DNA from: JAUIAI01 sp049680625
GTDB lineage: Bacteria > Pseudomonadota > Gammaproteobacteria > Burkholderiales > Burkholderiaceae_E
Direction: 5' to 3'
Assembly (NCBI GenBank): GCA_049680625.1
Contig: JBAUID010000169.1
Location: 1-60,516 of the forward strand
DNA length: 60,516 bases
Part shown: positions 27,445-35,958 of the stretch, piece by piece
How positions within the stretch are numbered: the stretch's first letter is position 1
Layout of the letters: each line of letters begins with the position of its first letter
The notes under the pieces: generated by a model
Database searches by the model: none
What the model was told of the DNA's origin: nothing
The model's input: the letters and a program-made list of their open reading frames with translations, nothing else
Made by a program: the position numbers and the translations under genes

Positions 27445-27471
27445 CGTCGAAAAAGATCCGCTCCCTCGGGC

Positions 27472-28422
27472 TTAGCCTTTCAGTCCAGTGCGGTTTTCCG
27501 CCCGCCATTGGGCAACCGCGCCGGCAATCTCGTCGAGTTCCGTCATCACCCGTATACCGTCAAATTGCTTGCGCTGCAAAGCCGGACAGTAGCCACCCGT
27601 CCAAATTTGTATCGTTTCGGGTAAACCGCTACGCAAGTCGGCCAGGCCATCGAGAACTTGGTTCACGCCCTGGCAATTGGTAAAAGACAATGCAACAACG
27701 TCAAACGATTGCGCCCGGGCTGCTCGCAGTATCTCATTGACGGGCATTTCGCAACCAAGAGAAATACACTGGCAGTCTTCCAGGGCCATCAGTGCTTCGG
27801 CCATGAGCAATCCCAGGCCGTGGGGTTCATTCGGGAAAGTCGTCAGCAGAATTTGCGGCGACCGGCCGGGTGACGGAATACTGCTGATGGCATTGCGCAT
27901 CACCACTTGCATCGACTCGGTATACAAATGCTCTTCAAATATCTCAAGCGAACCCCGCGCCCAGGCCTCACCAACTGCCCGGTTTAGCGGCGCGGCAACC
28001 TCGTTAACAAAGCGATGGATACCCAGGCGAAGCACCAACTGAGACAGTTCACGCCGCAACTCGTCTATTCGATGGCCTCGGATGAGCTCGAAAACTGCGC
28101 TGACAGGCTCGGCCGGCACAGGCGCTTCACCGCCATGCTGGCCGGCCTCTAGTTGCTGCGCGAGTTCGGACAGCTTCTCAATACCGAGGTTGATGATTCG
28201 CCCCGGACGATGCCCCTGATCGAGAAGACGGCGCAATAAGCGCAGCTTATCTACCTGTTCCGGGCTGTAGGTTCGCTCGCCGAAACTGTCCCGCTCCGGA
28301 GTTGGGTAGCCGTACCGACGCTCCCAGACTCGGAGCGTATCTTTCGAAATCCCCGTATCGCGTTCTACCGCCGATATCGACATGGGTGGCAAAGATGGCT
28401 GGCTTAACAATCTATCGTTCAT
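27472..28422 (-). CDS. MerR-family regulator with cobalamin-binding domain (CarH/LitR type)
   Basis: From the ATG at 28422 this encodes 316 residues. The N-terminal MerR HTH is MSISAVERDTGISKDTLRVW then ERRYGYPTPERDSFGERTYS. A helical B12-cap domain has W...EH (EAWARGSLEIFEEHLYTE), and a C-terminal B12-binding Rossmann domain has NEPHGLGLLMAEAL, the E-x-H-x-x-G cobalt-ligand motif. These are the features of CarH/LitR photoreceptors, in which adenosylcobalamin keeps a DNA-binding tetramer that falls apart in light. It is divergent from a lipid-modification operon that it probably represses in the dark. The frame continues upstream to 28617, but the extra 65 residues are unconserved. Confidence 0.9.
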   Translation of the reverse strand: MNDRLLSQPSLPPMSISAVERDTGISKDTLRVWERRYGYPTPERDSFGERTYSPEQVDKLRLLRRLLDQGHRPGRIINLGIEKLSELAQQLEAGQHGGEAPVPAEPVSAVFELIRGHRIDELRRELSQLVLRLGIHRFVNEVAAPLNRAVGEAWARGSLEIFEEHLYTESMQVVMRNAISSIPSPGRSPQILLTTFPNEPHGLGLLMAEALMALEDCQCISLGCEMPVNEILRAARAQSFDVVALSFTNCQGVNQVLDGLADLRSGLPETIQIWTGGYCPALQRKQFDGIRVMTELDEIAGAVAQWRAENRTGLKG

Positions 28423-28634
28423 ACACCCAGGGGAATAGTTTGCTGTCCAGGACAGGACGGCAGATGCGCTGCCCGAGGCATCAGTATATGAGTGCCCCCG
28501 GGGGTCTGACCAAGACAGTCGGGCAATCTGTGGGTTTTCCACCATTTGCAAACCCCGGTCATTGGTCGGAAAACCACGAAACAGCCTTCTCCCCAACGGC
28601 TTGTACCCTCTCTCCAAACCAAATGGTCATTTAG

Positions 28635-28648
28635 TGACTTTTCAGTCA
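28635..28648. promoter_or_regulatory. Candidate operator between the MerR gene and the FAD operon
   Basis: TGACT-TTTC-AGTCA is a perfect 5-bp inverted repeat in the 280-bp divergent spacer (28423-28703). Related TGAC..GTC half-sites occur nearby (around 28505-28518 and 28653-28664). It lies 55 bp before the FAD oxidoreductase start, a sensible place for regulator binding, but the match to a known CarH/LitR site is not established. Confidence 0.35.
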
Positions 28649-28703
28649 TAATCTGACTTACGGTCTTTACCTGACCTTCCCGGCAATTGGAGCGGTGTGA
28701 ATT

Positions 28704-30029
28704 ATGAACGTGGCAGTTATTGGTTCAGGCGTAGCCGGGCTTGGCGCGGCCCTGGAGCTTTCCAGACACGGGCGGGTGACTTTGTTCGAAGCTCAGGCCC
28801 GGCCTGGCGGCCATGCAAACACTGTCGACGTGACTCTGGACGGTATGCAACACCCGGTGGACACCGGTTTTCTGGTTCTTAACGAACGTACGTATCCCCG
28901 GTTGCTGGCCTTATTTGAACAACTCAATGTACCGCTGGCCGCCTCGGACATGTCGTTCTCTGCGTCTCTTCGCCCGGCCGGAGTTGAATGGTCGGGTTCG
29001 AACCTTAACGCTGTTTTTGCGCAGAGGCGCAACCTGTTGTCCCCGACTTTCCTGGGCATGCTACGAGACATCCTGCGCTTTAATAAACAGGCAACTCATC
29101 TGGCAATGGCACAAGACAAATCCAGCGCAAGCGAAAGACACACCCCGCTGGGTGACTGGTTAATCGAGAACCGATACGGGCCAGGCTTTCGCAATTGGTA
29201 TTTGCTGCCAATGGCAGCTGCTATATGGTCGTGTCCGATGGCAACAATGCGTCAGTTTCCGGTTGGCTCCTTCGCACGATTCTTTCACAATCACGGCTTG
29301 CTTCAGGTCAGCAACCGTCCCCAGTGGTTCACGGTTGACGGGGGTTCACGTCGCTATGTTGAGAAAATCATCAATCGTATCGATGAAGTACGCCTGGCAA
29401 CCCCGGTACTGGAGGTTTCACGACGCGACTATCAGCGGACCGGCAAAGTCCACGTCCGTACCGCCAACACTACGCAGGCCTTTGATGCCGTAGTACTTGC
29501 CTGTCATTCCGACCAAAGCCTTAACCTGCTAAGCGATGCTGACAATACGGAAGCGACTGCCTTAGCAGCAATCCGTTACCAACCTAACACCGCCTGCCTG
29601 CACACAGACTCGGGGCTGATGCCAAAAAACCGGACCGCGTGGTCTGCCTGGAACTATCTGGCTGACGCCGGCTCGCCTGCGGCAGACCCGCTTTCTGACG
29701 GGGAGGCACGGGTTTCACTGACTTATTGGCTCAACCAGCTTCAGCCGCTGCCGTTTCGAACACCCGTTTTTGTCACCCTGAATCCATTGGAATCGCCCCG
29801 ACCAGAGTCCGTTATCCAGTCGATCCGGTACGAGCACCCGGTTTTTGACCTTGGCACCCAGCATGCGCAGCAGCAGATCATGCAGCAACAAGGCAGTCAC
29901 GGCACCTGGTTCGCCGGCGCATGGCTTGGCTACGGATTTCATGAAGATGGTTTGATGTCTGGTCAGCAGGCCGCGGCCGGCATCCTGGCATCGAACCGTC
30001 AGCAATGGCCGGCAACGGTTGCTGCATGA
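28704..30029 (+). CDS. FAD-dependent amine-oxidase-like oxidoreductase
   Basis: This 441-residue protein has an N-terminal dinucleotide loop VAVIGSGVAGLGAALELSRH, then the ERPGGHANT-like ARPGGHANTVDV and the substrate-side HPVDTGFLVLNERTYPRL, and a C-terminal FAD-contact WFAGAWLGYGFHEDGLMSG. It belongs to the NAD(P)-binding flavoprotein group that almost always precedes DUF1365 and a cyclopropane-synthase-like gene in light- or singlet-oxygen-induced clusters. It probably oxidises or desaturates a lipid acyl chain; the reaction is unproven. The ATG has GGAG upstream. Its stop overlaps the DUF1365 start (ATGA). Confidence 0.9.
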   Translation: MNVAVIGSGVAGLGAALELSRHGRVTLFEAQARPGGHANTVDVTLDGMQHPVDTGFLVLNERTYPRLLALFEQLNVPLAASDMSFSASLRPAGVEWSGSNLNAVFAQRRNLLSPTFLGMLRDILRFNKQATHLAMAQDKSSASERHTPLGDWLIENRYGPGFRNWYLLPMAAAIWSCPMATMRQFPVGSFARFFHNHGLLQVSNRPQWFTVDGGSRRYVEKIINRIDEVRLATPVLEVSRRDYQRTGKVHVRTANTTQAFDAVVLACHSDQSLNLLSDADNTEATALAAIRYQPNTACLHTDSGLMPKNRTAWSAWNYLADAGSPAADPLSDGEARVSLTYWLNQLQPLPFRTPVFVTLNPLESPRPESVIQSIRYEHPVFDLGTQHAQQQIMQQQGSHGTWFAGAWLGYGFHEDGLMSGQQAAAGILASNRQQWPATVAA

Positions 30030-30829
30030 ACACAAACCTAACCAACTGGCAGCTGGGATTCGGACAGATTCGGCATAGTCGGTCGCGTCCGGTAGAAAAC
30101 GAGTTTCACTACCGATGTTTCTACGTACAAGGCGATGTCACGTCGATCGGCGGACAAGCGCAGGGGAATCGCCTGTTTGGAATCAACCAGGCGGCGCTGC
30201 TTTCAATGCATGAAGATGATCACGGCGACGGTCGGCCGGCCCAGTCATGGATCACTGAGTTGTTGCTGGATGCTGGTCTGCCGTCTCCCGCAGCGATTAT
30301 GTATCGCGGCTTTCCCAGGGTATTCGGTTACGCATTCAAGCCAGTCAGTTTTTGGTTTTGCCACGATCAGTCCGGTCAGCGCTATGCGATCGTCGCCGAA
30401 GTGAACAACACTTTTGGCGAGCGTCATTGCTACCTGCTCGCCGACAACGGCGGAGTCTTGCGAGACGGCCAATTGCTACAGGCCGCCAAAGTGTTTCACG
30501 TGTCTCCTTTTTGCCAGGTAACCGGGAATTATGAATTTCGCTTTGTTGACGCCTCCGACAGAAATCTTGTGCGAATCGATCATAAGAACAGTGAGGGTGC
30601 ATTACTCCAAACAAGTATGAGTGGACGCTTAGAGGCCACCAGCAACACCCGGGTGCTAAAAGCGCTGGCGTTTTATCCGCTCTTTACGCTTGGGGTGATC
30701 TTCAGAATTCACTGGCAGGCGTTCAAGCTCTGGCTTAAACGCGTGCCCTATGTACCCAAACCTGAACCACCGGCACAATTCGTTTCCAGCGGAACAGTTG
30801 CCGGCAACACGCAAAGGGCTGGAAAATGA
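30026..30829 (+). CDS. DUF1365 protein
   Basis: This 267-residue protein has the DUF1365 signature: RHSRSRPVENEFHYRCFYVQ, RGFPRVFGYAFKPVSFWFCH and EVNNTFGERHCYLL, ending in a hydrophobic stretch FYPLFTLGVIFRIHWQAFKL. The function is unknown, but it is strictly linked to the FAD oxidoreductase and the Cfa-like methyltransferase, so it probably acts on the same lipid substrate. The ATG at 30026 overlaps the preceding stop; the end overlaps the next start. Confidence 0.9.
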   Translation: MNTNLTNWQLGFGQIRHSRSRPVENEFHYRCFYVQGDVTSIGGQAQGNRLFGINQAALLSMHEDDHGDGRPAQSWITELLLDAGLPSPAAIMYRGFPRVFGYAFKPVSFWFCHDQSGQRYAIVAEVNNTFGERHCYLLADNGGVLRDGQLLQAAKVFHVSPFCQVTGNYEFRFVDASDRNLVRIDHKNSEGALLQTSMSGRLEATSNTRVLKALAFYPLFTLGVIFRIHWQAFKLWLKRVPYVPKPEPPAQFVSSGTVAGNTQRAGK

Positions 30830-32055
30830 CTCCGGTAATACAAACGCTCCATCAGAACGCCAACCATCGCCCACGCAAACCACCGCGGTCTGCCCGGATC
30901 GCGCTCAACATGCTCGCGAAACTCGATAGCGGCCAATTGTCAATCACGGGGCCAACTGGTGAATCTTGGCGGTTCGGAAACGGTGACCAGACTGCGGCTA
31001 TCGATCTGGCGAACTGGAATGTATTTAATGCCAGTCTGCGCAGCGGCGATATCGGTTTTGCTGAAAGCTATATTCGCCGCGACTGGAGCAGCGACTCTCT
31101 AGTAAACGTGTTGAACCTGTTAATCGCGAACCGCGCACCGTTAGAACAGGCGATTTACGGCAGCTGGTTCGGGCGACTAGCGCATCGAATCACGCATTTA
31201 CTCAATCGCAACACGAAACGAGGCGCAAAACGAAACATTCACAGCCACTACGACCTTGGGAATGACTTTTATTCCTTGTGGCTGGACCCGTCCATGACGT
31301 ACTCGTCCGCGTTATTCACCAGTGCGCAGCAAACTCTGGAACAAGCCCAGGCGGAAAAATACCAACGCATGCTGCGCCAAACGGGATGCGCTGCCGGCGA
31401 CAAAATTCTGGAAATCGGGTGCGGCTGGGGCGGCTTTGCACAAGTCGCTGTGCAAGCCGGACTGTCGGTGACTGGGCTGACCCTGTCAATAGAGCAGCAA
31501 TATTACGCGCAGCAACGCTTGCAAGGGTTAGAGGCAAATACTCAATCGAACGATGTCAACTTTGAATTGCGAGACTATCGTGACGAGACAGGTCGCTTCG
31601 ACGGCATTGTGTCAATTGAAATGTTCGAAGCCGTTGGTCAGCAATACTGGCCACAGTATTTCGAATCGATCCGCCGCTGCCTCAAACCAGGCGGACGGGC
31701 AGTGGTGCAGACCATTACCATCGACGAATCGCTGTTCGAGCGTTACCAGGGGGGCACTGACTTTATTCAACAATATATTTTTCCCGGTGGGATGCTGCCT
31801 TCAATAGAGCGTTTCACTGAACAGGCAGGCAAACAAGGCCTTATTGTGGTCGACCAGCACACGTTTGGTGCGGACTACGCAAAAACGCTGCGTTTGTGGC
31901 GAAACAGTTTCATGAGCCGTCTCGACGAGGTTCAGCAATTGGGCTTTGATGATCGATTTATTCGCACCTGGGAGTTTTACCTCGCATATTGCGAGGCGGC
32001 GTTTACTGGTGGAAACACCAACGTGTGCCAGTTTACGCTGCAGACTGCGGACTAA
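30826..32055 (+). CDS. Cyclopropane-fatty-acyl-phospholipid synthase-family methyltransferase
   Basis: This 409-residue protein has the Cfa layout: an N-terminal lipid-binding region, RNIHSHYDLGNDFYSLWLDP then SMTYSSALF, the SAM motif ILEIGCGWGGFAQVAV, SIEMFEAVGQQYWPQYF, and FYLAYCEAAFTGGNTNVCQF at the end. Classical Cfa adds a methylene to a phospholipid acyl double bond. In alphaproteobacteria a paralogue in an equivalent cluster methylates vaccenate on the way to furan fatty acids. Either product would alter membrane resistance to oxidants. It is translationally coupled to DUF1365 (ATGA). Confidence 0.93.
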   Translation: MTPVIQTLHQNANHRPRKPPRSARIALNMLAKLDSGQLSITGPTGESWRFGNGDQTAAIDLANWNVFNASLRSGDIGFAESYIRRDWSSDSLVNVLNLLIANRAPLEQAIYGSWFGRLAHRITHLLNRNTKRGAKRNIHSHYDLGNDFYSLWLDPSMTYSSALFTSAQQTLEQAQAEKYQRMLRQTGCAAGDKILEIGCGWGGFAQVAVQAGLSVTGLTLSIEQQYYAQQRLQGLEANTQSNDVNFELRDYRDETGRFDGIVSIEMFEAVGQQYWPQYFESIRRCLKPGGRAVVQTITIDESLFERYQGGTDFIQQYIFPGGMLPSIERFTEQAGKQGLIVVDQHTFGADYAKTLRLWRNSFMSRLDEVQQLGFDDRFIRTWEFYLAYCEAAFTGGNTNVCQFTLQTAD

Positions 32056-32059
32056 GGCG

Positions 32060-32674
32060 ATGACCGTGTCCACGAGGCGTTGCGCAATACCCCGGCGGCC
32101 GGTCGCGTTTTACCGCGTGGTCCTTAGCTGCCTGCTGGCTGTCTGCGTGATTTCTTGGAGTTCGCCTGCGCAAACTGCGCCAACCGCACAAGCGGCGCCG
32201 CCCGGATTTATAGCGGAACAACTGATAAGGCCTGCACTGATCGGCGAAGGTTTGTTCCGTTGGTTCGGGTTTCGGGTTTACTCAGCACGGCTGTGGGCAA
32301 GCAACGGGCAGATAGATTCGGCAGCCCCAACCCGATCACCGATTGCACTACAACTGACTTACGCACGTCCTTTAAAAGGCAAAGATATTGCCCAGCGTAG
32401 CGCGGAAGAAATACACGCACTGAAGCTCACTGATGAAAAAACCCTGAGCCAGTGGCAAGATCAGATGTCAGGTATTTTCCCGGACGTTCGCGAAGGGGAC
32501 AGCCTGACAGGTATTGCTGATTCTGAAGGTGCGACACACTTCTTTCTGAACGGAAATTTGTTGTCCCGGGTTAATGATCCTGCATTTACAGCGGCATTTT
32601 TTGCTATCTGGCTTAACATTAACACCTCTGCCCCTGGCTTGCGCGAAAAATTGTTAGCCGGGCTCAACCGGTGA
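32060..32674 (+). CDS. Chalcone-isomerase-like exported protein
   Basis: From the ATG at 32060 this encodes 204 residues with a signal peptide (VLSCLLAVCVISWSSPAQTA). The mature part has GEGLFRWFGFRVYSARLW, ALQLTYARPLKGKDIAQRSA and REGDSLTGIADSEGATHFFL, the pattern of the bacterial chalcone-isomerase-like family, whose fold binds fatty acids. It should act in the periplasm, perhaps carrying or processing the modified lipid. It begins 4 bp after the Cfa-like stop; its own stop overlaps the MFS GTG. Confidence 0.82.
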   Translation: MTVSTRRCAIPRRPVAFYRVVLSCLLAVCVISWSSPAQTAPTAQAAPPGFIAEQLIRPALIGEGLFRWFGFRVYSARLWASNGQIDSAAPTRSPIALQLTYARPLKGKDIAQRSAEEIHALKLTDEKTLSQWQDQMSGIFPDVREGDSLTGIADSEGATHFFLNGNLLSRVNDPAFTAAFFAIWLNINTSAPGLREKLLAGLNR

Positions 32675-33960
32675 TCGAACGCAAGCTGGTTGTCTGGCCA
32701 TTGCTCGCTTACGGCGGGCTGCGTATGCCCCTGGCATTGCTTGAATTGCCATTATTTGTACTCCTGCCAAATTTTTACAGTGACACCCTGGGACTTCCGC
32801 TTGGCCTCGTGGGTGGCATATTGTTTACCACCCGACTGCTCGACGCCTTTCTTGATCCGGCAATTGGTACTGCGATTGACCGGAAAAAAAATCTCCACTT
32901 CCGAACATGGATCTGGCTGTCTTTGCCCGTCAGTACAATTGGCTTTGTCGCGCTAATGCATCCGCCAGAAAACCTGGCGTATCTATCGTGGTGGCTGGCG
33001 GGAATGTCAATAGTCACTTACTTGGGTTATTCGGTCGCCTCAATTGCCTATCAGGCATGGGGCTCACAAATTGGCACTACCGACCCGCAACGCGCTCAAG
33101 TCACCGGTTTTCGCGAGGCATTCGGCCTGGCCGGTGTACTGCTGGCCGCTGCCTGGCTCACGCCCTCAGGCATTCCAATACTGACTGCTTTGTTTGTCAG
33201 TCTGTCAGCCGTTGCGGCTGGATTGTTGTTATTCGCCCCGACTGGCAACCGACCGCGAAGCTGGAACACGCTAACTGAATCTGAATTGAAAACAGTTGGG
33301 GTAACTGACGACATCAAAAACAGCTTCCGCTCAGTCCGGGCAAACCGCCCGTTCCGGTGGCTATTGGCCGCACTACTGATTAACGGTATCGCTACGGCAA
33401 TTCCAGCGACTTTGTTATTGTTTTTTGTCACGGACATACTCAGTGACGCGGCCCAGGCGCCTTTGTTTTTACTGATCTACTTTGTCGCCGGTGCTATTGG
33501 CATGCCGGTATGGATTCGGCTCTCGAACCGCCTTGGGCTGCGGAAAACCTGGATCGTCGGCATTGGCGTATCGGTGGCTGCGTTTACCTGGACGCTAACA
33601 CTCGGACCGGGTGATAGTCAGAGTTTTATGGTGATCTGCGGGCTCACCGGCCTGGCCCTTGGTGCCGATCTCGCGTTGCCGCCTGCATTGCTGGCGTCCG
33701 TCATTGCAGCTCACGGTGATTCTGGCAGAAACGAAGGTGCGTATTTTGGCGTGTGGAGTTTTGCAACCAAGCTGAACCTCGCCGCTGCCGCCGGGCTCGC
33801 CCTGCCAGCCCTATCCCTAGCCGGTTACGTGCCTGGCACCCCCGGGGCTGCCAGTCTGGTGATCATTTACGCTGGCCTGCCCTGCGTCATGAAGCTCTTG
33901 TGCGCCGCGGTTTTATGGGTCACACCCATTCCAGACAACGTAACAATTCAACCCACTTAA
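32671..33960 (+). CDS. MFS transporter (GPH-like)
   Basis: This 429-residue membrane protein has about 12 hydrophobic segments, with LLDAFLDPAIGTAIDRKKNL and SVASIAYQAWGSQIG typical of the glycoside-pentoside-hexuronide:cation branch of the MFS. The substrate is unknown; homologues are routine members of DUF1365/Cfa-like clusters, suggesting a lipid or lipid precursor rather than a sugar. The GTG at 32671 overlaps the preceding stop (GTGA). Confidence 0.87.
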   Translation: MIERKLVVWPLLAYGGLRMPLALLELPLFVLLPNFYSDTLGLPLGLVGGILFTTRLLDAFLDPAIGTAIDRKKNLHFRTWIWLSLPVSTIGFVALMHPPENLAYLSWWLAGMSIVTYLGYSVASIAYQAWGSQIGTTDPQRAQVTGFREAFGLAGVLLAAAWLTPSGIPILTALFVSLSAVAAGLLLFAPTGNRPRSWNTLTESELKTVGVTDDIKNSFRSVRANRPFRWLLAALLINGIATAIPATLLLFFVTDILSDAAQAPLFLLIYFVAGAIGMPVWIRLSNRLGLRKTWIVGIGVSVAAFTWTLTLGPGDSQSFMVICGLTGLALGADLALPPALLASVIAAHGDSGRNEGAYFGVWSFATKLNLAAAAGLALPALSLAGYVPGTPGAASLVIIYAGLPCVMKLLCAAVLWVTPIPDNVTIQPT

Positions 33961-33978
33961 CAGTTCTTCGCCCGCCAA

Positions 33979-34584
33979 ATGCAAACTTTAAAGCTGCAAA
34001 CTATAAAATCGACATCTCTTATCACCGCCTGGCGCCTGACCAGGCAGCGCGCAATGCTGTACCTGACCTCTAGCCTGCTACTGGTACTCAGCGCCTGCGC
34101 CAGTGTCAGTCCCAATGATTATCGAAACGCGGGTCCGGAGCTGCAACTCGATCAATACTTCAACGGAACTGTTGATGCCTGGGGAATGTTCCAGGACAGA
34201 AAAGGCAAAGTAGTCCGACGGTTTACCGTTGTTCTGACCGGTACATGGCAGGGAAATCAGGGCGTTCTTGAAGAAGATTTTGTGTACGACGATGGTGAAA
34301 AACAGCGGCGGGTCTGGACAATCACCAAAGGCGAAAACGGTCAGTACACCGGAACAGCAGCAGACGTTGTTGGCACCGCGCAGGGCAGTGCAGCCGGCAA
34401 TGCCCTGAACTGGCAATACACGCTGGTGCTCCCGGTCGGTGACAAGACATACGAGGTCAGGCTCGATGACTGGATGTACTTGATCAACGACCAGGTCATG
34501 ATAAATCGTGCACAAATGTCCAAGTTCGGTTTCAAGCTCGGGGAAGTATTGATAACGTTTAAGAAGCGCCAGGACCGGTCATGA
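33979..34584 (+). CDS. DUF3833 lipoprotein
   Basis: This 201-residue protein has a signal ending LLLVLSACAS, a clear lipobox, so the mature part is lipid-anchored in the periplasm. The body is DUF3833 (ELQLDQYFNGTVDAWGMFQD; FVYDDGEKQRRVWTI; DDWMYLINDQVMINRAQMSK FG), a lipocalin-like beta-rich domain, plausibly a lipid binder. The long N-terminal region before the signal suggests an internal start (ATG at 34054) could also be used. The stop overlaps the SDR start. Confidence 0.85.
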   Translation: MQTLKLQTIKSTSLITAWRLTRQRAMLYLTSSLLLVLSACASVSPNDYRNAGPELQLDQYFNGTVDAWGMFQDRKGKVVRRFTVVLTGTWQGNQGVLEEDFVYDDGEKQRRVWTITKGENGQYTGTAADVVGTAQGSAAGNALNWQYTLVLPVGDKTYEVRLDDWMYLINDQVMINRAQMSKFGFKLGEVLITFKKRQDRS

Positions 34585-35357
34585 AGCCGCTGAATCCCAA
34601 AATTGCCGACTGGGCAGGAAAAAACGTGTGGCTGGTAGGCGCGTCCAGTGGTATTGGCGCAGCGCTGGCCAGCGAACTTGGACGCCGCGGAGCCGTATTG
34701 TGCTTAAGCGCTCGCCGGCTGGCCCCCCTCGAAGAAAGTCTGCACGGGGCCAGCAAGGGATCGATGGCAATTGCACTGGATGTGACTGATGCCAAAGCCG
34801 TACAGAACGCAACCGACCAACTGCTCGGACACTGGGGCCATATTGACCTGGTCGTTTGGCTGGCAGGAACTTACCATCCACTTCAGGTATCCAGTTTTAG
34901 TCTTGAAAAAGCAGTAGAAACAGTCAATGCAAACATCGTCGGCCCGTTAAACGGACTGGCGGCGTTACTTGATCCGATGACGTCGGGTCGCTGCCGAGGT
35001 CTGGCTATGGTGTCGAGCGTGGCCGGTTATCGCGGCCTCCCCCAATCGATGGTCTACGGACCAACCAAAGCAGCAATAACCAATCTGACTGAGTCGCTTT
35101 ACCTGGATCTTCACGCTAGCGGCGTTGGTATCTGGGTCATCAACCCGGGCTTTGTTGAAACCGCACTGACCAGCAAAAATCAGTTCAAAATGCCGGCATT
35201 GCTGAAACCCGATGAAGCAGCAACGGCGATCATCGACGGCTTTGCCGATGGTGTCTTTGAGATCCATTTTCCAAAGCGTTTTACCCGCAGCTTAAAATTA
35301 CTGAGAACTCTTCCATATCGCTGGTATTTTGCGGCGATGCGTCGGGCAACGAAATAA
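34581..35357 (+). CDS. Short-chain dehydrogenase/reductase
   Basis: This 258-residue classical SDR has the cofactor loop VWLVGASSGIGAALASELGR, the structural WLAGTYH in place of NNAG, the catalytic Ser in MVSSVAGYRG, and the YGPTKAA active-site Tyr-x-x-x-Lys. It is a cytosolic NAD(P)-dependent oxidoreductase, probably acting on an intermediate of the lipid pathway. The ATG overlaps the DUF3833 stop and its stop overlaps the next ATG (TAATG). Confidence 0.9.
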   Translation: MKPLNPKIADWAGKNVWLVGASSGIGAALASELGRRGAVLCLSARRLAPLEESLHGASKGSMAIALDVTDAKAVQNATDQLLGHWGHIDLVVWLAGTYHPLQVSSFSLEKAVETVNANIVGPLNGLAALLDPMTSGRCRGLAMVSSVAGYRGLPQSMVYGPTKAAITNLTESLYLDLHASGVGIWVINPGFVETALTSKNQFKMPALLKPDEAATAIIDGFADGVFEIHFPKRFTRSLKLLRTLPYRWYFAAMRRATK

Positions 35358-35851
35358 TGCGCGCCAAAATTCAAACAGACGCACTCAAAAATACAATTTC
35401 GTTTTTTGAAAACCTCAGTGAAAAATCCCTGGACCAAATACCGCGCTTATATGAGTCGCACGCAAGGTTTTGTGATCCGTTTAATGACGTCATTGGTATA
35501 GACGCGATTAATCACATTTTCGCTGATATGTTCGCGCAGCTCGACAGTCCGGCCTTTGTCATTACAACAGCCTTCGAAGTACCCGCCATCGCAACTGATA
35601 ATGAACCCGGAGTTGAGGCGTTGGCAACACATCAAGCGTTTGTCACCTGGGATTTCACCTTCCGCTTCAAACGGTACAAATCGTCAGAACTGCAGACAGT
35701 CAAAGGCTCCAGCCATCTCGTGTTTTCTCCAAATGGAAAACTGAGTGTCCACCACGATTATTGGGATGCGGCACATCAACTGTACGAACGATTACCCGTC
35801 ATCGGCATGGTGATGCGCAGATTGCGTAAGAAATTGTCATCTACAGGTTGA
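35357..35851 (+). CDS. NTF2/SnoaL-like protein
   Basis: This 164-residue alpha+beta-barrel-type protein (FENLSEKSLDQIPRLYESHA; FCDPFNDVIGIDAINHIFAD M; GSSHLVFSPNGKLSVHHDYW) of the nuclear-transport-factor-2 superfamily is commonly found at the end of this operon type. It may be a small isomerase, cyclase or hydrolase; no specific reaction is assigned. It is translationally coupled to the SDR by a TAATG overlap. Confidence 0.85.
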   Translation: MRAKIQTDALKNTISFFENLSEKSLDQIPRLYESHARFCDPFNDVIGIDAINHIFADMFAQLDSPAFVITTAFEVPAIATDNEPGVEALATHQAFVTWDFTFRFKRYKSSELQTVKGSSHLVFSPNGKLSVHHDYWDAAHQLYERLPVIGMVMRRLRKKLSSTG

Positions 35852-35958
35852 GAACCGGGCTGCCAGCAAGCCACGGAAGGCTATTGCCCGGGAGAGAGAA
35901 TAGCTTGCTAAGATCCCAGAAGGCCTCAGGATAAGCCGCCTGGTCGCGGCGCGAATAT

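Larger units (their letters stand above)
25804..27471. other. Gene-poor, decayed region between the BTAD regulator and the MerR gene
   Basis: About 1.67 kb without a convincing intact gene. It holds one short hydrophobic ORF and at least two reading frames broken by frameshifts or stops (listed separately). Candidate small frames here lack good ribosome sites. No transposase, inverted-repeat ends or tRNA was seen to explain the decay. Confidence 0.6.
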
